Shown here piece after piece: positions 1 through 4,698 of a stretch of 5,416 nt of DNA (within the stretch, counting starts at the first letter, position 1; each line of letters starts with the position of its first letter). The notes beneath the pieces were generated by a model. It made no database searches. It was not told where the DNA came from and saw nothing but the letters and a program-made list of their open reading frames with translations. Location of the stretch: assembly GCA_002333405.1 (NCBI GenBank), contig DDBH01000013.1, forward strand, positions 175,191 through 180,606, given 5' to 3'. A program made the translations under genes and the position numbers. The stretch is from Micrococcales bacterium UBA2037. GTDB lineage: Bacteria; Actinomycetota; Actinomycetes; Actinomycetales; Microbacteriaceae.

Positions 1-406
1 GTTCCTCGAGCGCCTTTAGTAAGACATTGGAGGTGCGCTCGGTCATGCGGTCACTGTCTTCAATGATCACAATCCGATAATCGCCTACCGTGCTGGACAT
101 CTGTGACTTCTGCACCAGAGATCGAACCTCGTCGATGCTGATTGTTACTCGCTCGGTTGCCAGGGTGAGAATGTCGGGATGCGCATCAGCAAGTGCTAGT
201 GAGCACTGCTGGCAGTTCCCGCAGCCATTTTGTTCGCACTGCAGGGCAGCCGCGAATGACTTTGCCAAAAGCGATCTTCCAGATCCTGCTGGACCCGTAA
301 ACAGCCAGGCGTGGTGAACGCCCTCGGTCTTTGATGCAATTGCTCGTTGCAGCTGTTCGATGGCTTCTGGTTGACCCAGCAGCTCATCGAAGATGCCGCT
401 GGTCAA
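1..406 (-). CDS. holB: DNA polymerase III delta' subunit (clamp loader), N-terminal part; runs off the window
   Basis: This is the N-terminal 135 residues of an AAA+ clamp-loader subunit. The family works with DnaX and HolA to load the sliding clamp onto primed DNA. Seen: an opening GIFDELLGQ (residues 4-12), a P-loop GPAGSGRS (38-45) preceded by HAWLF, a four-cysteine zinc-binding set C57, C62, C65, C68, a Walker B-like stretch RIVIIEDSDRM (111-121), and SNVLLKALEE (126-135), where the window ends. The P-loop lysine is arginine, as I recall for actinobacterial HolB; delta' is generally not an active ATPase, so this is not damage. DnaX is the main alternative, but the R44 P-loop, the length before the P-loop and the position after tmk favour HolB. 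The start is a TTG whose last two bases form part of the tmk stop (TTGA, 4-base overlap), implying translational coupling; no in-frame ATG lies nearby and the Shine-Dalgarno signal is weak. The C-terminal two-thirds lie outside. Confidence 0.93.
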   Translation of the reverse strand, partial: MTSGIFDELLGQPEAIEQLQRAIASKTEGVHHAWLFTGPAGSGRSLLAKSFAAALQCEQNGCGNCQQCSLALADAHPDILTLATERVTISIDEVRSLVQKSQMSSTVGDYRIVIIEDSDRMTERTSNVLLKALEE

Positions 407-1014
407 GGCTTGCCCCAAAATGCCTCGACCCTGGCTATCACCGCTTGGTGGATGGCTTCGATTGTCATGGTGGCATCAATGACTTCAAAACGCTCATCCG
501 ATGCCATTTCTAGGTACTGCGCGCGGGCCCGCTCAAAAAAGCCGACTTCTTCACTTTCCAAGCGATCAGGTTCGGTGCCGGTGTCATCACGACGGGTTAG
601 TGCCTGTGCTGCTGGCATGTCCAGCAAGAACGTCAAATCAGGCTCCAGGTTGCCAACTGCCCACAACGAAATGTCTCTAACTTCATCAACCGACAGTTCC
701 CTCGCTGCTCCTTGGTAGGCGACCGAGGAGTCAAAGTAACGATCGGAGAGCACCACTTTGCCGGAGGCAAGAGCTGGCTCAATCTTGGTGGTCACGTGGT
801 GCGCTCTATCTGCTGCATAAAGTAAAGCTTCGGCCCTGGGTGCGACATTTCCCTTGCGGTGCAAAAGCAGGTGCCTGATTTCCTGGCCAAGTTCGGTGCC
901 ACCTGGCTCCATGGTTCTAACAACTTCATGACCCTGTTTACTAAGCCATGCCTCTAGTAGGTCCAACTGAGTCGATTTTCCAACTCCGTCGATGCCCTCA
1001 AAGGTTATAAACAC
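403..1014 (-). CDS. tmk: thymidylate kinase (dTMP kinase)
   Basis: A complete 203-residue dTMP kinase, a normal length for the family. It phosphorylates dTMP to dTDP with ATP in the cytoplasm, a required step in dTTP synthesis. Seen: P-loop GIDGVGKST at residues 7-15, the EPGGT substrate-loop motif at 36-40, the DRYFDSSVAYQG signature with the DRx motif at 91-93, and a LID segment with arginines at 141-142 and 151. Arginines in the LID, with none in the P-loop, match the type II (E. coli-like) arrangement; that class call is inference from the motif. The start is GTG, two bases after the topA stop, with only a weak ribosome site, so translation probably depends on ribosomes finishing topA. 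The stop overlaps the start of holB by four bases. The topA-tmk-holB order is, from memory, also found in other actinobacteria such as Streptomyces. Confidence 0.96.
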   Translation of the reverse strand: MFITFEGIDGVGKSTQLDLLEAWLSKQGHEVVRTMEPGGTELGQEIRHLLLHRKGNVAPRAEALLYAADRAHHVTTKIEPALASGKVVLSDRYFDSSVAYQGAARELSVDEVRDISLWAVGNLEPDLTFLLDMPAAQALTRRDDTGTEPDRLESEEVGFFERARAQYLEMASDERFEVIDATMTIEAIHQAVIARVEAFWGKP

Positions 1015-1016
1015 GG

Positions 1017-3590
1017 CTACCGCTTTTTTCTGGTCTTTTTCTGAGTCTTCGGAGCCTCGCCTGGCTCCACACCTAGTTTTTCACGCCTGATTGCCAAAAG
1101 CTCGTAGGCGCGGTCATTGGTTAGCTCATCCAGCGGTTCGTCCTTAGGAACTGTGGCGTTCACAATGCCATCTGAAACATAGAGACCGAACTGGCCTGAT
1201 TTGGCAACGACGTTCGCCTTGGATGCCGGGTCTTCGCCGAACTCCTTGAGAGGTGTTGCCGCAGTCCTGCGGCCACCGTATTTAGGCTGCTTGTAGATCT
1301 CGAGTGCTTGCTCAAGGGTTAGATCAAAAATTTGCTCCTCTGATTCAAGGCTCCTGGAGTCGGTGCCACGCTTTAGGTATGGGCCGAACTTTCCATTCTG
1401 AGCCGTTATCTCAGTATCTGATTCTGGATCCACTCCAACGACTCGTGGTAGTGAAAGTAGCTTCAGTGCCTCTTCGTAGCTGACGGTGTCAACCGCCATG
1501 GTTTTGAACAGTGAGGCTGTCTTTGGCTTTGGGTTTCCCTCGTCAACGAGTGTTATGTAGGGGCCGTAGCGACCATCCTTCACGATAATGTCTAGCCCTG
1601 TTTCTGGCTCTTGACCAAGCACCCGGTCGCTAGCAGGGGGTGCGTTGACTAATTCGATTGCCTTCTCGTGGGTCAGCTCATCCGGGCTTAGGTCGGCCGG
1701 GATGTTCACGATGCGGCGCTCGTCGTTTTCCATGGCCTCGATGTAAGGGCCGTACTTACCGGTTCTTAGGTTGATGCCCTCGGCAATCTCAAAGGTGTTG
1801 ATGAGCCTTGGGTCGCTTTCGCCGAGGCTTTCGACAGTTGCCTGCAGTCCGTCATCGCCAAAGTAGAAATCCTTGAGCCAACCGGAGCGATCAAGCTCGC
1901 CCAGGGCAATCTTGTCGAGATCCGATTCCATCTTTGCCGTGAATGCATAGTCGACCAGGTGGCCGAAGTTTTCCTCTAGGAACCTGGTCACAGTGAATGC
2001 GATCCATTCAGGAACCAGCGCGCTACCGCGCTTTACGACATAACCCTTGGAAATAATTGTCGAGATGATCGCTGCATAGGTTGAGGGTCTTCCAATCCCC
2101 TGTTCCTCAAGCGCTTTCACCAAAGATGCTTCGGTGTATCTGGCTGGCGGCGAAGTCGAGTGATCTTTCGACGCGATTTCTTCAATCTTGAGAGACTGAC
2201 CCACCTCCAAAATTGGAAGCTTGGCACTGGCGTCTTCCTTCTTGTCTTCCTCTGGGTCCTGGTAAACGGCCAGGAAGCCAGGGGTGATCACGGTGGTTCC
2301 AGAGGCTGAGAACTCAGCCTGCCTGCCATCAACTTCAGTTTCAAACTTGACCGTGGTGGTGGAGAGCTTGGCATCAGCCATTTGAGAAGCGACAGTCCTT
2401 CGCCAAATCAGTTCATATAGAAGGTGTGATTTGCCATGCAAAACACTCTTAAGTTCGTTTGGATGCGCAAAGGTCTCACCTGAAGGTCGAATTGCCTCGT
2501 GAGCTTCCTGGGCGTTTTTAGACTTTGCGCCATAGATTCGCGGCGTTGGTGAGACAGAGTCGTCTCCAAAAAGTTGCTTAGCGGCCGCGAGCGCCGCCGA
2601 GATGGCCTGCGAAGAAAGAGCTGGGGAGTCGGTTCGCATATATGTAATGTGACCGTCTTGGTAGAGCATTTGAGCGGTGTCCATGGCCTGCTTAGCGCTC
2701 ATGCCGAGTTTTCTAGAGGCCTCCTGCTGCAGGGTAGAGGTGGTGAAGGGTGCATACGGCTTTCTTGTTGAAGGCTTTGCTTCAATCGAAGTTACCGCAA
2801 GGTCTGCGCCCTCAAGCTTTTTCGCAAGATCTGAGGCTTGTGAGGGACTGAGCACCAGCACCTCTTGGACCAGCTTTCCGCTCTCATCAAAGCTCTTTGA
2901 GCCAGCCAGCTTTTCATTTGCAAGTTTTGCCAGCTTTGCGTCGAACTGAATCGAATTGTGGTTCAAGGTTGCTGTGATCGATGAGTAGCTAGCGGACACG
3001 AACGCAATTCGTTCACGCTCTCGCTGAACAATCATGCGCATTGCTGGTGACTGCACCCGACCAGCTGACAGACCGCGGTTGATCTTGCGCCAGAGCACCG
3101 GTGAAATTTCATAACCAACTAGTCGGTCCACTACTCGCCTGGTTTCCTGAGCCTCAACCAGATTGTCGTTTAGCTCACGCGTGTTGTTGGCAGCTGCAGC
3201 GATCGCATCCTTAGTGATCTCATTGAAGACCATTCGGTGCACTGGAACCTTTGGCTTCAATACTTCTAGGAGGTGCCAGGCGATTGCCTCACCCTCGCGG
3301 TCCTCATCGGTGGCCAGGTAGAGCTCTTCGGCGCTCTTGAGCGCCTTCTTCAAATCCGTGACGGTTTTGGTCTTGCCGGGTGAGACAACATAAAAAGGTT
3401 CAAAGTCGTTGTCTATATCTATAGAGAACTTACCTAGCGGACCCTTTTTCTTATCTGCTGGAACATCCCGTGGTTCAGCTAAATCGCGAATGTGACCAAC
3501 TGAGGCCAATACCTCGTAGTCACTACCTAGATATTTAGAGATCGTCTTCGCCTTGGCGGGCGACTCAACAATCACTAGCTTCTTAGCCAA
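1017..3590 (-). CDS. topA: type IA DNA topoisomerase I
   Basis: An 857-residue topoisomerase I, which relaxes negative supercoils by single-strand passage behind RNA and DNA polymerases. The Toprim domain at the N-terminus has the catalytic E9 and K13 (VIVESPAKAKT) and the metal-binding D95, D97, E99 (ATDEDREGEA). GLSAGRVQS lies at 173-181. The active-site tyrosine is Y317 with R319 in GHITYMRTDS (codon 2640-2642). The GIGRPSTYA motif is at 498-506. The C-terminus has no four-cysteine zinc fingers. Instead it has four GxxGPY-type repeats at 611-617, 673-679, 733-739 and 799-805, as in actinobacterial enzymes, then a short basic tail KTQKKTRKKR. The last repeat reads GQFGLYV, with Leu in place of Pro. 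The protein is shorter than the M. tuberculosis enzyme (about 934 residues), mostly by lacking a long lysine-rich tail. The start is TTG, chosen because MAKKLVIVES begins exactly there, five bases after AGGAG. It sits 12 bases after the TadE-like gene and 2 bases before tmk. Confidence 0.98.
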   Translation of the reverse strand: MAKKLVIVESPAKAKTISKYLGSDYEVLASVGHIRDLAEPRDVPADKKKGPLGKFSIDIDNDFEPFYVVSPGKTKTVTDLKKALKSAEELYLATDEDREGEAIAWHLLEVLKPKVPVHRMVFNEITKDAIAAAANNTRELNDNLVEAQETRRVVDRLVGYEISPVLWRKINRGLSAGRVQSPAMRMIVQRERERIAFVSASYSSITATLNHNSIQFDAKLAKLANEKLAGSKSFDESGKLVQEVLVLSPSQASDLAKKLEGADLAVTSIEAKPSTRKPYAPFTTSTLQQEASRKLGMSAKQAMDTAQMLYQDGHITYMRTDSPALSSQAISAALAAAKQLFGDDSVSPTPRIYGAKSKNAQEAHEAIRPSGETFAHPNELKSVLHGKSHLLYELIWRRTVASQMADAKLSTTTVKFETEVDGRQAEFSASGTTVITPGFLAVYQDPEEDKKEDASAKLPILEVGQSLKIEEIASKDHSTSPPARYTEASLVKALEEQGIGRPSTYAAIISTIISKGYVVKRGSALVPEWIAFTVTRFLEENFGHLVDYAFTAKMESDLDKIALGELDRSGWLKDFYFGDDGLQATVESLGESDPRLINTFEIAEGINLRTGKYGPYIEAMENDERRIVNIPADLSPDELTHEKAIELVNAPPASDRVLGQEPETGLDIIVKDGRYGPYITLVDEGNPKPKTASLFKTMAVDTVSYEEALKLLSLPRVVGVDPESDTEITAQNGKFGPYLKRGTDSRSLESEEQIFDLTLEQALEIYKQPKYGGRRTAATPLKEFGEDPASKANVVAKSGQFGLYVSDGIVNATVPKDEPLDELTNDRAYELLAIRREKLGVEPGEAPKTQKKTRKKR

Positions 3591-3595
3591 GAATG

Positions 3596-3600
3596 CTCCT
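3596..3600 (-). promoter_or_regulatory. Shine-Dalgarno site deciding the topA TTG start
   Basis: On the minus strand AGGAG lies five bases before the TTG at 3590. There is no competing ATG or GTG at a suitable distance, and the protein from TTG begins with the conserved Toprim strand, so this site fixes the unusual start codon. It occupies nearly half of the 12-base gap after the stop of the preceding TadE-like gene. Confidence 0.75.
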
Positions 3601-3602
3601 AA

Positions 3603-4001
3603 TTAATCGGATGGCGACCCCGCTACTGAATCAACAGAAATCTCTGATAACCCAACAAACTTTGTCAGCCCGATGCTCACATCGGTTCCGACAATACGAC
3701 ATGAATCTAGAAAAACTCCATTTGAAACTGCAATCAGTTCCGCATTTTCACATGGAACACCGGATGCCAGCCCTCGAATAGTATCTGCCGCAGCAAGCGA
3801 TGCGGAGTCGGCTATCACCTGCAATCGGGTCGTGCCATAGGCCAATAAGGTCGCCGACGACACAGCAAACAACAGCAGCATCAGCGCGCCAATGAAGATT
3901 AGTGACACCACCGCAGTTGACCCCGAATCTACCTTCCAATCGGCAGCATGCAAATTTTTGTTGAGATAGGGATCACTAGCTGTTTCTGGACCCTGACACA
4001 C
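3603..4001 (-). CDS. Rv3654c-type TadE-like secreted/pilus protein
   Basis: A 132-residue protein of the actinobacterial 'helicase/secretion neighbourhood TadE-like' type. A hydrophilic leader ends in DSGSTAVV (25-32), followed by one membrane segment at about 29-54. After it come LQVIADSASLAAADTIRG (60-77) and a two-cysteine outer portion with C84 in GVPCENA and C101 in LDSCRIVG; this Cys pair and NG-x-L-xx-C pattern are typical of the family as I recall it, and a disulfide is inferred. The membrane-proximal glycine could be a pilin-type cleavage point, but the +5 glutamate of true pilins is absent. The function of this family is not established; membership of a Tad pilus cluster suggests a minor pilin or assembly role. 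The GTG start has a strong GGGAGG site five bases upstream but makes the gene overlap the tadE reading frame by 73 bases. An in-frame TTG at 3953, without a visible ribosome site, is the alternative and would give a shorter, more typical leader. Stop TAA, 12 bases before topA. Confidence 0.85.
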   Translation of the reverse strand: MCQGPETASDPYLNKNLHAADWKVDSGSTAVVSLIFIGALMLLLFAVSSATLLAYGTTRLQVIADSASLAAADTIRGLASGVPCENAELIAVSNGVFLDSCRIVGTDVSIGLTKFVGLSEISVDSVAGSPSD

Positions 4002-4006
4002 TCCAG

Positions 4007-4012
4007 CCTCCC
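4007..4012 (-). promoter_or_regulatory. Shine-Dalgarno site for the Rv3654c-type gene
   Basis: GGGAGG on the minus strand, five bases before the GTG at 4001. It supports that GTG over the in-frame TTG at 3953. It lies inside the tadE frame downstream of the internal TGA, where it also encodes Gly-Arg, so the downstream gene can be translated even if ribosomes have left tadE at the TGA. Confidence 0.6.
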
Positions 4013-4035
4013 TTCATAAGACAAATCAACTCTCA

Positions 4036-4054
4036 GCGCCGGATCAACCGGCAC
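4036..4054 (-). other. short GC-rich hairpin after the tadE TGA
   Basis: On the minus strand a GTGCCGG arm pairs with CCGGCGC around a five-base TTGAT loop (7 pairs including one G-T). It begins 36 bases after the internal TGA of tadE. It has no T-tract, so it does not look like an intrinsic terminator. It may be only a by-product of codons for Val-Pro-Val-Asp-Pro-Ala. Confidence 0.4.
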
Positions 4055-4205
4055 ATCGATTCCAAGCGTGCTTTGTCTGGCAATTTCAAATCACTTGGCT
4101 TCAAGTGCAATGCGCTCCACGGCCAACGAAACAGACCCAAGCACCACCGAAAACAGCATGATCAGAGCCGGTAACAGCAGCATGAACTCTGCCGTTACCG
4201 CGCCC

Positions 4206-4373
4206 CTATCGATAGCCAAGTCCAATTGCACCGGCAATCAACTTGAATAGCAGCGACCTAACCTCTTCGCTTTTCAGTACCAGCAGCATCAGGCCGGCAA
4301 AGGCAACCCCGGCCAGGGTGGCGATTGCGTACTCGGCGGTGATTGCGCCTTGATCGGATTTCAGCAGTTGCAT
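4206..4373 (-). CDS. DUF4244-type Flp-like pilin
   Basis: A 55-residue protein of the actinobacterial DUF4244 (Rv3656c-type) family, the presumed major pilin of the Tad-like filament. A short leader MQLLKSDQG is followed by AITAEYAIATLAG: cleavage after G9 by a prepilin peptidase would leave A10 as residue +1 and E14 at +5, the classic pilin arrangement, and the Glu-Tyr pair is the Flp hallmark. A single membrane or packing helix covers about residues 14-34, followed by a short amphipathic end, VRSLLFKLIAGAIGLGYR. No prepilin peptidase gene is in the window. The ATG start has a good ribosome site (AAGGA, six bases upstream). The gene follows the F-domain gene after 13 bases and its 3' end overlaps the start of the tadE frame. 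The motif match and setting make this a confident call despite the small size; polymerisation into pili is inferred. Confidence 0.9.
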   Translation of the reverse strand: MQLLKSDQGAITAEYAIATLAGVAFAGLMLLVLKSEEVRSLLFKLIAGAIGLGYR

Positions 4374-4379
4374 TTTGTT

Positions 4380-4384
4380 TCCTT
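4380..4384 (-). promoter_or_regulatory. Shine-Dalgarno site for the pilin gene
   Basis: AAGGA within GAAAGGAAAC on the minus strand, six bases before the ATG at 4373. It lies entirely in the 13-base gap after the F-domain gene. It is the clearest purine-rich site in the pilus half of the window, consistent with a need for many pilin copies. Confidence 0.6.
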
Positions 4385-4386
4385 TC

Positions 4387-4698
4387 TTATTGGGTGAAGC
4401 CGATGATTATCAGCGGCAGGGTAAGCAGCAAGAATGCAGGCAGCGTTGTCAGGGATAGTGGAATCAACAACTTCACGGAGAGTCGCCTAGCGGCTTCAAT
4501 TCGCTCTGACAGCAGCTTTTGGTTGAGCTGCTCGAGCTCCGAATCAATCAGCGCTACAAGCTTCGCTCCGGTTTGTTTAGAAAGTTCAATCAGGTCGGTT
4601 GTAACGCTTGGATCAAGCTTTGCTAACCGCGCTTCGATTTTGGACAGTGGTTCGCCTGCAGCCAGACAAATTAGCCCCGAGAGCATCGCCGGCCGCAT
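4387..4698 (-). CDS. very short type II secretion F-domain (TadC-like) membrane protein
   Basis: A 103-residue protein resembling only the C-terminal part of a T2SSF/TadC platform protein, the inner-membrane partner of the TadA ATPase. Seen: a weakly hydrophobic start MRPAMLSGLICLAAGEPL, a charged helical stretch (17-73) with a G44 turn and ERIEAARRLSVK (65-76), then a strong membrane segment, LLIPLSLTTLPAFLLLTLPL and onward (77-101). The R-L-S-V-K-L-L-I-P-L and LPAFLLL pattern is typical of the last T2SSF helix. Actinobacterial TadB and TadC are usually about 190-270 residues with three or more membrane segments; here only one is clear and no separate TadB lies between the ATPase and the pilin. 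The ATG start shares one base with the TGA of the ATPase gene (TGATG), so translation is coupled. It may be a reduced functional platform or a remnant; I cannot tell which. Stop TAA. Confidence 0.75.
   Translation of the reverse strand: MRPAMLSGLICLAAGEPLSKIEARLAKLDPSVTTDLIELSKQTGAKLVALIDSELEQLNQKLLSERIEAARRLSVKLLIPLSLTTLPAFLLLTLPLIIIGFTQ

Larger units (their letters stand above)
3929..4231 (-). pseudogene. tadE: TadE-family minor pilin interrupted by an in-frame TGA
   Basis: The frame opens with VQLDLAID, then RGAVTAEF (residues 9-16 from the GTG at 4231), a pilin-type processing motif G|xxxxE, then a membrane segment (about 17-38) and AVERIALEAK. A TGA follows at 4091-4093, giving a 46-residue product. 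The same frame stays open for another 53 codons to a TAG at 3929 and still reads like a TadE C-terminus: FEIARQ after the stop, then RVDLSYEGRLECVRV, and near the end PISTKICMLPIG, with the two cysteines expected of this family. The full span of about 100 residues is a plausible TadE length; the 46-residue product is not. So the gene is either nonsense-mutated, read through, or carries a base error. Start choice is uncertain: TTG 4237, GTG 4231, TTG 4225 and TTG 4219 are all possible, none with a clear ribosome site, and all but the last two clearly overlap the end of the pilin gene by over 20 bases. Role when intact: membrane-anchored minor pilin of the Tad apparatus. Confidence 0.75.

Noticed and set aside
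90..387. Short plus- and minus-strand frames over holB
   Set aside because: The holB frame here shows the P-loop, the zinc-binding cysteines and LLKALEE; the other frames are shadows without family features.
347..718. Plus-strand open frame of 123 codons
   Set aside because: It lies entirely antisense to tmk and the tmk-holB junction, has no recognisable domain and is rich in Ser and Arg, as expected of the antisense of a conserved gene.
3591..3640. Possible promoter for topA (a TTGATT and a TAAT-rich patch upstream)
   Set aside because: The two patches are about 20 bases apart and the second merges with the ribosome site, so this is not a credible promoter on sequence alone.
3748..3939. 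Minus-strand 63-codon frame inside the Rv3654c-type gene
   Set aside because: It is a shifted frame of a better-supported gene whose membrane segment and cysteine pattern are coherent; it has no ribosome site and no recognisable features.
4036..4054. The hairpin as an intrinsic terminator
   Set aside because: There is no T-run after the stem on the minus strand and it lies between closely spaced pilus genes of the same strand.
4091..4093. TGA read as tryptophan through an altered genetic code
   Set aside because: Genes here such as tmk and the ATPase end at TGA exactly where the family ends and the next gene begins, so TGA works as a normal stop in this genome.
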